A DNA stretch of 64,000 nt, from assembly GCA_013397075.1 (NCBI GenBank), contig VWZS01007473.1, positions 372,001 to 436,000 of the forward strand, written 5' to 3'. The position numbers and the translations under genes are program-made. Positions 39,701 through 51,700 of this stretch are shown here, one piece after another. The DNA comes from Rhabdornis inornatus (Eukaryota > Chordata > Aves > Passeriformes > Rhabdornithidae). The notes under the pieces were generated by a model. It was given only the letters and a program-made list of their open reading frames with translations. It was not told the origin of the DNA and ran no database searches. How positions within the stretch are numbered: the stretch's first letter is position 1; each line of letters opens with the position of its first letter.

Positions 39701-42700
39701 GACTAAATAAATGCATAAAACCTTGAACCTTAAACTTGGTTACAATTAGTAGTTGCTGTATGAACTTGAAAATCTGTAACAAGGCATAGTTCTTGTTGTT
39801 TTACCAGTGGGTTTCTTGCAATGTACATACTGCTTTGAAATGTGTAGTTGTCATTGAACTACATCATAGTAACAGAGTTAACATGTTGAAAAGCAAAAAT
39901 TAATATTAAGCCTTCCTGCAGTGGATACTGGAATACTGGATAGTAGATTATTTTAATATCTGTTTTAGTGATAGTTTTATGTTAAAGCTGTCTGTTTGAA
40001 CTGGGAGTGCAACAGTTTCTGTTTTATTTTAAAAGATTAATTTTAACTTCATAGTAGTACTTATAATTCAGTATGGAAAATGTTCCTTTTTCTGCGGTGT
40101 TGTTACATTTAGACCAGTGAATCATATCTACAGGTGAAATCTTTTGAAATCCATAAAAGCTGAAATTTTCTACGTGCTGCCATTTGATTAGAAATGTTGG
40201 AGTGCACACATGATCAGACTTAGCACTTAACAGAATTTAGGCCTGTAGGAGATAGATGGCTGCCTGCCAGAATGCCTGTGGTCCTGTGGATTATCTGCAG
40301 TGCCATTTTATAGCTGATGAGAAGAAAAATGGTTGTGAGGCTTTTTGACTACTAGATACGCATTCAGCATCTTACTCAGTTTACAAGTACAAAAGTATCT
40401 GCTCCCTTTTTAAGCATTTTGCTTGATTTCAAAAGTTTCAAAGCAGTCTTTGTAATTGTCAGAGGTGTAACAAATGACAGTTTTACTTTAAGCTTGAAAA
40501 TCTGCTGGGGTTAGTCTAGGAAGCCTTGATAAAGACTGTTAAAGGTGCTGTCATGTCATTTATGTTTAATTTATCTTAATCTTTACAGAATCAATATGCA
40601 GTTTGTCCACTGACAGCTCACCAAGTTCTGGTTTCTGCTGATTGCTTGGTTACCCTTAATGTGTTCAGGCAATTTGGTATATAATACAGGAATTCACTGT
40701 GCTGCTTCTGTGACCCTAGGCAGGGATCCAAGGATAATATGTGAAAAACTTGAGTGTCCACACAGGACTTCAGGTTAGGGTGTGTTTTAATGCAACTAAG
40801 TAATACAGGTATAATCAGGTAGTTGCTTAGTGGACAAAATGCAGAAGAACTTGTCTTAAAATGCTCTGTGTTTGGACTTGCTGGTGTGCATTGGTACTAC
40901 AGCTATGCAAGTTCTGGCGTGATCCTTGGTTATGTTACCCACTGCTAATCAGTTAGTCTTTATCACTTTCCTTCACTGTAAAGAATGAATATGCAAGCAG
41001 TAGACCTGTTCAAACAACTCTTGAAGTTACAAAAGCATCTGTAATGCTCAGTGTGTTGTGTGTGGCCGTTTGCAGGTACCTGTACGAGCGGATCGACGGG
41101 CGCGTGCGAGGGAACCTCCGGCAAGCTGCCATCGACCGCTTCAGCAAACCCGACTCAGATCGCTTCGTCTTCCTCCTCTGCACCAGGGCTGGGGGCCTGG
41201 GCATCAACCTGACTGCAGCAGACACCTGTATCATTTTTGATTCTGACTGGAATCCCCAAAATGACCTGCAGGTAAGTTTATTTGAGCGTGGTAGAGAGCC
41301 TTAATTGAACCCAATGGATAAAAATTTTGTCACTTTGAATATTGTCTCTGTTTGAGCACACATAATTTTAAAATATTTGTGTTTTTAAGGCATGTGTTTA
41401 AAGTTTTTCAATGCCTTCAGTTCAGAAGAGATTTCATTTAGTTGGGAACTTCTCTTTCAAATCAGTTACTTTTGAAAAATATGGAACAGGTAAAGTCAGT
41501 GATTTGATAAAACCCATAAGAATTGATGACGCTGTGTACTCACTAACACAATTTATGGAAACACAGGTGTTCAGTTGGAATATAATATACAGAAAAGGAT
41601 TAATATACATTAAGAAAAAGTGAATGAATCGAATCTAGGAATCGGATGCTGAAATTGAAATAGTTCTCAGGTTGCAACTCCTTTACCATTTGTATCAGGA
41701 GATGAGCTGACTTAGGAGCTAGCAGGTCTTTTTATCTGGTGTTACTGCAAGGGAAGTACCAGTCAGGAGCATTCAGCACAGGTCATTCATCTGCATTTTT
41801 CTTGCTACACTGTGTTTAGAAAAGTGTTCACAAAGTGGGAAATGTCTGATAGCTTCTGTTTGCTTAAATGTGTGTTGACTCCTTTTGCGTCCATGCTCCT
41901 GATTCTTGATTGGGCTAGAGCAGAAATAGGTTTTTAAAAGATTAGTATGTTACTCCTAGGTAAGTCTAAATTCTAATTGCTCCTCCCTTCCTTCCAAAGG
42001 CTCAAGCCCGATGCCACAGGATTGGTCAGAACAAAGCAGTGAAGGTCTACAGACTGATCACACGGAATTCCTATGAGAGAGAGATGTTTGACAGAGCAAG
42101 TCTGAAACTGGGACTGGATAAGGCTGTCTTGCAGAGTATGAGTGGAAGAGAAAACAGTGTTGGTGGTGTATGTAGATTTATTTCCTGAAATAAACTTCCT
42201 TTTGCTTTTGTAATCATGTGGGAATTACATTAAATTACAGAAGCTGCCACTTTTCTCTTTTTCTGTCATTTGCATCTCCATTCTGTTTTCTGGTGTGGAC
42301 TAGCAATATAACTGTTATAATTTTATATAATTTAAATCTGTTCAGTTACTCTGATAAATTCACTGTTTCTTGCCTCATAAAGTTCAAGGTAGGTAATGTC
42401 AAATCAAGGAGAAAAGTTTCTCTTTGTTTCCTTGTATCTTCTCGTATTAAGATAATGTGTTATTTAATGTAAGTATGAACAGATAATTTTTTTTAACATG
42501 CTCATCATGATGTTCAGAACAGCCAAAAAAAAAGAGGCATACTTTTAAAAATGTGTACTGTAAGCACCTAATCTATTATTTCAGCTGTCAGCTAGACTTT
42601 TCTCATAGCTTTTAAAAAATACTCCAGATTTAGGCTTATAGATCATAAGGCACAGTTAGATTGTGGAAAGATGGGAAAGAGGAAGAGAGAAGACTTCAGG

Positions 42701-45700
42701 GATTTCTTTTCTTGACTGTCTAAACCCGATTTTATTTGCTCAGATCCAGCAGCTCTCCAAAAAAGAAATAGAAGACTTGCTTCGAAGAGGTGCCTATGGT
42801 GCCATTATGGATGAAGAGGATGAAGGCTCCAAGTTCTGTGAAGAAGACATTGACCAGATTCTTCAGCGTCGGACTAAAACCATCACGATTGAATCCGAGG
42901 GAAGAGGCTCCACATTTGCCAAGGTGCAGAACAGCAGGGTGTTCTGTGGCAGTAAAGAGCTGTGAATGTCACTGGATCTTGTAGAGCTTAGGCCTTATTT
43001 TTGAGTTATGTTTACTTGTGTTTAATGGGGGTGTGTGTGAGGTGCGTACTTCGGGTTCTTGCATCTGTACATTTATCTTAGCATGCACATAAAAAATCAG
43101 ATTGCCATGGACAGATTCTGTAAATGCCAGGTGCAAGGAGCGTGCTTGAGCAAAGATGAGAAATGGATCTGTGCTGCTTTGGAAAAGGCTGGGGATTGTG
43201 TGAGATGTAATGAGCTGCATTAACCAAGAATATTAAAACAATTTTGTTTATTGATCTATTTGTATTTAGATACATTCAGGGCAGGGGAAAATATATGTGA
43301 CAATAATTAATAAGGTTAAAAATTGTCAAACCTATTCTAAAAATGCATAAACAAAGGATATATTTTAAACCTTAAGCTTTTCTGGTAAGAATTGGAGAAG
43401 CAAAGTAAGAAACCTCCTAAAGTAGCAGTGAGTGGAGATATATATGTGTACATGGAAAGGGGGCTGAGAGTGTAAAATATCAAGCAGTAGAACTGAGCTT
43501 GGGATATGGGCACCTCATGAATGCAATTGTGAGAATTCCAAAAGAATTTAAAAAGGCAAAGAAAAAAAAGACTTAAAATACCATTAATGTGTATTTATAT
43601 TCTTAAATAGCAGTATCGTAAAATATTATTTATTTATATGTTTATTTAAGTTTTCTTATGTCTTGCTGATTATGGCTTAAATAGGAAGTAGATGTCTAAA
43701 GATCATCATCTCTGTTTTTTTATCAGAAGAGATAGGAATTTTTATATGTATTTACTCTTTTCCCAAATGCAGTGTATCAGGGTTTTTTAAGTGCCTTCTG
43801 AAATTAAGCCTATTCCATGCACTCAGGCTTTGATTGTTGGCAGCTTAAACACCCCTTTGAAATTTCCCTCAAGCGAGTACTTCTGCATGAGATGAAATCC
43901 CCAAATGCTGATAAGCCTCTTCAAAAGATTCTTTTTTCTTCCATTCGAGTAATTTAGATTCAGACTTAGAAGTAGAAGAATCTTGCTGCTTAATGTTCTT
44001 CTCTCCTGATGGTGCATAAAAGTTCATTAGATTTTTCTGATATATTATGGATCTGATTCTTAAAAATTAAGGAGGAGGAGAACTTTTGAGTTGCTTTGCA
44101 GTGTAAGTAACTTCTAAAGTCTTAACAGCTGCTTGGGAGATTTTTGATGAAATAAGGTCATGCAATCTTCACAGCAGTGAGGCAAACTACAAACTTCTGA
44201 TGTAGGATTTTGGTAAGCTTTACTTTTATTTATTACAGGCTAGTTTTGTTGCATCTGGAAACAGGACTGATATTTCACTAGATGATCCCAACTTCTGGCA
44301 GAAATGGGCCAAAAAAGCAGAAATAGATATCGATGCTATCAGTGGTAGAGTAAGTACTTTTTTAATGTGTGCTTTTTCAAGTATATGCTTGCTGTTGAAT
44401 TCTGAAATAGGAGTTATGGGATTTCTGGTGCTTTTTGCTTAATATTTCAACAAATCAGACTTTTTGTCCTGGCTTATTTGTGCATGAACAGTCAGCCTGC
44501 TGACAGCTGTAGTATTTCCTGTTGCAGTGTCCAGAAAAAGTTTGGACATTCCTGATTTTTGTTAAAGACTTGAAAATGATTGAAAGTGTGGAATTACTCT
44601 GATTTCCGTTTCTATGTATATAAATCTTTGACTGGAATCTGCAAAATAAGTGACTAAGACCTGTATAAATTTTATGATACTGAAATCTGTGACCTATACT
44701 TGAAGACATTCCCCAGGCATTTGATTTGAAAAGGTCTCAGTGCTCTTTAAAGACTGCAGAATTGTCTGTGAGTATTCAGCTCAGATGAGATACTCTCTGT
44801 TGTTTGTAACTAATGTACTGGCATTAGCATATGAAACTCATTTTTTGTTGCCTTAAATACCACAGAATGTGTTACTTGCTCCATGGGTGCTCAGTGTCTT
44901 CAGGAAATAGCTGTGAATGACAACGGATAGGAATTGTTTCTGAACTGGAGCCATGCACTTAAGAAAAACTCACCAACTGTTTCTCTCATAAGGTTTGTTT
45001 GCAATTTTGCAGAACAGCCTTGTTATTGATACGCCAAGAATCAGGAAACAAACACGGCCCTTCAGTGCTACAAAGGATGAGCTGGCAGATTTGTCTGAGG
45101 TGGAGAGTGAGGGTGATGAAAAGCCAAAGCTGCGCCGGCCGTGTGACCGCTCCAATGGCTATGGAAGGACAGAGTGCTTCCGTGTGGAGAAGAACCTGCT
45201 GGTCTATGGGTATTGTGTACATGCTGCTTCATTCTGTGAAGTGTTTTAAAAATACTTCTTTTCCATGTAGTAAATTGTATTTGTGGAATAACTTAACTCC
45301 ATATTGGCAGTAACCTGGTATGTGTGCAGAGAGTGTATTTAGAACAGGAATTTATCATGCACCCCATAATAAATCTTCCTGACAATTTGCAGTTAAAGAA
45401 ACATTAAGGAAAGAAGGGTGAAAATCTTTCTTCAAATGAGATTATAGCATTTAACACAGGCACTACAGGAGTGTCTCTAAAAATCATTATAGTAAGCGCT
45501 GCAGGCAGGCTCAAGACTCCTTAAAAAATGTCTGAAATAAAGCCTTGGTAAGTAACTTGATTTTCATAATTGTAGAACATCTTGCACTTTTGTGAGGCAC
45601 AAATAGGAACTGAGAATCTAACCAGTTATTTTAAGCATACTGAAATCAGATAAGTTGATTTGGAAATCAAATCTTATGTCTTCTCTCACCCATCTTAAAA

Positions 45701-48700
45701 GAAAAATAACAGCATTCTTGTCAGAATGAGTTCCCATAGTTTTGTGTCTTTGAAGTTTAAAACAATCATCCATATTTTTTGTAAAGAGGCACTTTTTGTT
45801 TAAAACTCTGTTTTAATCAGGTGGAGTTATGTTGAAAATGTTACTTTCTTGTTTCTACTCAGTAACTTAAGCGGAAAGAAAAAGGTTAAAAGCTACGTAT
45901 TTTAGAGAAAAATTCTCTTTTACTTGCAAGAGAAGTCTGTAGCTACCCCAGGTGTTTCACTTCCAGGTGCTGATTTGTGTTTCACTTTGGACTAGGTGGG
46001 GTCGATGGAGAGAAATTCTGTCCCATGGTCGCTTCAAGAGGCAGCTGAATGAACACGATGTAGAGATAATCTGCCGAGCCTTGTTAGCCTATTGTCTTGT
46101 TCACTACAGAGGGGATGAGAAAATAAAGAGTTTTATATGGGATCTCATCACCCCAACAGAGGATGGGCAAACACGAGAGTTACAGAACCACCTTGGTAAG
46201 GACTTAACGTGTTTCTGCACTTAAACAGCTTTATGTATGTGTGCCTCTGGTACTGGATAAAAACAGCTATAAACCATCTCTGAACGCATCCTACTTGGAA
46301 TAAATGGGATTTATTTCAAGCACAATTCAACTGATGGACAAAGAAGTGTCATTGCTGCTTTGCCTTGGATTTGATGGCTTACCCAAATGGTGTTCGGTGT
46401 GAGCTTTCGTTTCAGTCCGTAAGAACCTTTTCTGTTTCATAGTAGGTGGCAGACAGCACACTCCTCTTTTCCCCCTCTCCTGTTTGTCCTTACTGGTGAT
46501 GTGTACTCCAGAGATGTTCTGAGACACAAAAAGACTCAAGTACAGAGACTGATGTTAGTGTTGTCCCTGCAGATCACAATACCTGTAGAGGATATAGGAA
46601 CTATAAATATTGTGGCCATCTATATCTATACCTTTAATATTTTACATTATATAGGCTTATCAGCCCCTGTGCCTAGAGGAAGAAAAGGAAAAAAAGTGAA
46701 GACCCAGGCTAGCACTTTTGATATACACAAAGCAGAATGGCTTCGAAAATACAATCCAGAACATCTGTTGCAAGATGAAGGATACAAAAAGCACATAAAA
46801 CATCATTGCAACAAGTAAGCAGTAGCTGAAGTGTGAATGTCTTTCAATGTTCGTTTTTTCTTCTAGTTTCTCATTGTTTTAGACTTTAAAATTGTTGTGG
46901 CGGCAGGAGGAAAGGAGTTTTAATAGTGTTAGTTTGATTAGAATAAATAGGTCATGGTGTATTTGGAGGTGAACAGATGATTTCACTTGTAAAATAATTC
47001 TGTTGCAATTTTTGAAGAAACTGTTTTTGTATGTGGAGAGATCTCTTGCTAACGTGTTTGGGATGCCTTGCAGCAGCCAAGGGACTAAAGAGTGGGAGTG
47101 CTTATCAAAGAGACTGAAAGCACTGAAGTTGTTGCCCCTCAATCTTACATGCTGGTTCCCTGGCGTGTTTTCTAGGCATCAGAGAATCTGAGCTACCAGC
47201 TTGTGAAAGCTTAGTCATTCATGACAGTGAAAGAGCTTGGTTTGGATAACTGATTTTTCTGTAGCAAAACTTGTCGTATGCTATTTGGACAGTTCATACA
47301 GCTGTAGTCAAGAATTGAGGCAAAGCATGGAGATGTCATTGGGGTCATGCACCAAACTGAGAGTGAGAAAGAATGGAAAGGTTAAGGGGAGGATGTTCAT
47401 TGTCAACCCACTTACCCTCTTTAAGGGCATGCTCTAAGCAGGAAAAGGGAAATAGCAGTTTGTTTTTAGCAGTATTTTGTATGAAGCAAGTGAAGAGTGT
47501 TCTGCTGACCATGGTCTTAAGGATTGAAAGAAATTTTGCCATGAAACAATTTGTAAATATGATGACAATAAAAAGTCTTAGGTCATCTGAACTAGATGTT
47601 ACCCCCCTTAAAACTGAAGGAAGTATGTTTTAGGAAAATGACTTGAAATCTCTGTGATACTACAAAAGACAAAACAAAACCATCCACAATTGTTGAAAGC
47701 TTTTGGAGTTGTAATATTTGTATTTCTTGTTTTTCTTTATTTAGGGTCTTACTTCGAGTAAGAATGCTGTATTACTTAAAACAAGAAGTCATTGGTAATG
47801 AATTCCAAAAGGTCTTTGATGGAACTGATGCCAGGTGAACTATAGAGAGAGTATTTTTACTTCTTTATTTCAAATGTCAGATGAAAATTCAAGAATCTGC
47901 CTAGACCTAAATAAGAAATGTTAAAACTAAATGTGTTTATCCTTAGGCTGTGAGGAACATGTTTTTGTTTTCTCTTTGTTTACTAAACACTTCATCAACT
48001 TGACATGAGGAAGTCCTGATTCCTCTGTATGAGTCTAGCTATATAAAGTAAAATAATATGAGTCAAATAGACTGAAAAAGTGAGTGAAAGATAGAATTAT
48101 ATACTTGACATGATAATTGGCAGGTTTTCCCATGCTTTTGATTATGTGTTGTGTATGCCATTAACGCCTTTATTTTTTTTACTTATTTTTTTTAATGCAA
48201 GTATTGCTGTTTAGAGATTCTTGAACTCAGTGCTACAGGAGCTTGTGGCAGATAGCAAGTTGTAATTTGATTCAGAAATACTAGTGAAGAACAGTCCCTC
48301 CCATGCTATTAAACACTAACACAGATAATCCTTGGTTTGCAAAGCTGTGCAAGCACAGGCTTCTGGGAGTTGGTGAAGTTCACTGAGAGAGGAAAAATGT
48401 TGTATACTGGTTTTGGTTTTGTATGCTTTCCCTGTTACTGGTCTCAAATATAAAATACCAAGCTGTCTGGATGTTTTGTATGGTTGGTTTTATTGTGTTT
48501 GTGTGCTTGAAGAGAGAAGTTTAAAGTCCGAGATAAAGTAGAAATGTACTAAGAAAATACAGAAATTTATTTCTTCCTCTGAATTCTATTGATGTTGGTA
48601 TTGATGTTGGTGATTCTCTTTAGTGAAATTGATGTTTGGGTTCCTGAGCCAGACCACTCTGAAGTTCCTGCCGAGTGGTGGGATGCAGAAGCAGATAAAT

Positions 48701-51700
48701 CTCTTCTAATTGGAGTTTTTAAACATGGTGAGTAACTTCCCAATATAAAAACACCCTATACTCAATGGGGTTTTTTTTGTTGTTGTTTTTGTTTACTCTG
48801 GAAGTTGAATTTTTGCCACTTTTTTCCTTTATAGGTTATGAAAAATACAATACTATCAGAGCAGACCCAGCTCTTTGCTTCTTGGAAAGGGTTGGAAAAC
48901 CAGATGAGAAAGCAGTTGCTGCTGAACAGAGAGCAAATGATTATATGGATGGGTATGGAATGTTTTGGGGCCTTAAAGCAAACAAATTTGAATTTACATG
49001 CTGTACATTACTCTCTTCCTAACTGGTTTTACATGAGTGTGGTGTCATTGTTATAAGGAATACTACTTTGGTTTTACTGCCTTAGGGTGGAAAAGAGAAA
49101 TGGTATAACAACTACTGAAGTTTGGGATTTCACAATTAGGGAAAAATGCAGCAACTTGTTGTTAACAAGGATTCTACCTTGTGTTGGTATATTAAAAATA
49201 CTACTTAGACACTGAAGTGCAAAAGCATTCAGAGGTGGAGTGCTTCAGACCTGTTTAACTTGATTTCAGGTCAGCTTTTGATGCCTTAGTCTTGTGTAGC
49301 TGACCAGTGACCCCAGTAGATCAGTGTGAGAATTACTGATAACTGCTGGAAGAGAGAGCTGCTTTTATTCATGGCCTCATCACTGAGGTTTTTAGTTGGG
49401 GTCACAGACAATACCTTTGAATGATACAGTGAATTGAGGGGAGCAGGATTCAAGCCAAAGCTGCCATGAAATACTTCCTTCATTTCAAACAGAAAATTAA
49501 ATACAGTATCTTACTAAATTTAAATCAGTTTTGCTTAATTGAAAAGAGTGTAAGAACTTTTCAGTTAGCATGTAAAACGTTACTAAAATGGCTTCTTTTG
49601 TGTTGAAATTTTAACAGGGATGTAGAAGATCCAGAATATAAACCAGCACCAGCACTGTTTAAAGATGACATAGAGGTATAGTAGGCACCAATTAATAGCT
49701 CCTTTTAATGCTCATTCACTTAGACACTTCAACACACATACACTTGTAATGTACTACTTCCACCTGTTTGAGCAAATTATTACTTTTTTTTCTGTATTTC
49801 TCTAAATTGATGAAACTTACTCAATGTGTTTCTGAAGTTGTCTGGGTGGGTGGAAATGGTAGGGAATTGTTGCATAGTTCTGTTGTGTGCCCTGTTAGCT
49901 ATTTATCCAAACTATTTGTTACTTTTTTTCTTTGTCATATTCAGGAATTGTTATAAGATGTATGTTTAACCTAAGTCTCTGGAGAGGGCTATCTTCTAAA
50001 TTGTGCTTCACTTTTGTTTTTTTGCAGGATGATGTTTCATCCCCAGGTGATCTCGTAATAGCAGATGGAGGTAAATCCATAAAACTTCAAATCTGAGCCA
50101 CTTGCTTTTCTGTTTTAAATTATTTAATTCCGTGATTCCTAGCTAAAACATAGATTACCTAGTGTAGAACAATAAACACCAGCAATGATCAACTTCTTTA
50201 TTTTTCCCATGACTTGGTTTTCATATAGATGGACAAATGATGGAAGGGGACAAAATCTATTGGCCCACTCAGTCTGCCTTAACAACGCGTCTGCGCCGCC
50301 TGATAACAGCTTATCAACGAACCAGTAAAAACAGGCAGGCCCAGCAGGTCCAGCCAACATTCCCAGTACAAACCAGTATGATGCAGCTTCCGTATGAAGA
50401 AGCTGCACTAAATCCAAAGATGGCTGCTAAGATTGAAAGACAGCAAAGGTAAGTGCAGCATGCAAACGTACTTTTTCAATCCCTCTTATGTAAAAAATGG
50501 TAAAGACATAATATGTGAAGCTGAAGAAGTTGACAGAATTTCGTGTCTTTTTCTTGCTGGTCAAGATGGACAAGAAGAGAAGAAGCTGACTTTTACAGAG
50601 TCGTGTCCACATTTGGTGTGGTGTTTGACCCTGAAAGGGGGCGGTTTGACTGGACCAAGTTTCGAGCAATGGCTCGGCTGCACAAGAAAACTGATGAGAG
50701 CTTGGAGAAGTACCTGTATGCATTTATGTCAATGTGCAGAAGGGTCTGTCGTCTCCCCTCAAAAGAAGGTGGGTGTGTATGTTTTCACTTTTTAAATTTG
50801 TGTTGTCAGGCTTACCTTGAAAAGGTTTTTCTTTTATTTGTTGGAAGATAAAAATGGGGCAGGAAGAATTAAGGAAACATGTTGAGAGTAAAATTGAAAG
50901 CTTATAATGGGGAGACATATATTAACTGATAAGAGTAGTCTAGTTAAAGAACTGATATGTTGGTTTTGGCAGAATCTCATTTGGTTTGTTTTAATACAGA
51001 GCTTGTGGACCCGAACATTTTTATCCAGCCCATCACAGAGGAACGCGCTTCCCGGACTTTGTACCGCATCGAGCTCCTGCGGAAAGTGCGAGAACAGGCT
51101 CTCAGACACCCCCAGCTGTTTGAGCGACTAAAGCTGTGCCAGCCAAACCCAGACCTACCTATCTGGTGGGAATGTGGGACTCACGACAGGGATTTACTTA
51201 TTGGAGCTGCTAAGCACGGAGTTAGCAGGACAGATTATCATATTCTTCGTGATCCTGAACTCTCATTTATGTCTGCCCAGAGGAACTATAATCAAAACAA
51301 AGTGGCTCTCTCAAGGACTTCTACTCCACTCTTGCACCAGTACCAGATGGCATTATCTGCTTCTCCTCTTACACCTCAGTCAAGACTGTCAGATGCTAAA
51401 GTGAATGCTTTTGAGGACACAAAAGCTAAAAATGAAAATCTGAAAGAGGACCCTCAGTCTTCTGAAGAGGAATCTATGTCTACAGAGGAGACACAGACAA
51501 TACTGAAATCTGAACCTTTGAGTCCCAAAAACGGCACCCCAATACAAATTACAGACCACAGACCTAGTGTGAAGGCTGAGACAGACAGGCGCATGGTGGC
51601 GGCAAGGACAGAGCCTCTAACTCCAAACCCAGCTTCCAAAAAACAGAGAGTCAGCAAAAGGGGGTCTGACTCTAGCTCTGACTCAGACTCTGACTCAGAT

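Noticed and set aside
45210..45995. U12-type intron because of the odd GTATTG donor at W20
   Set aside because: It does not match the GTATCCTT consensus and no TTCCTTAAC branch site lies near the acceptor; it is simply a weak U2 donor.
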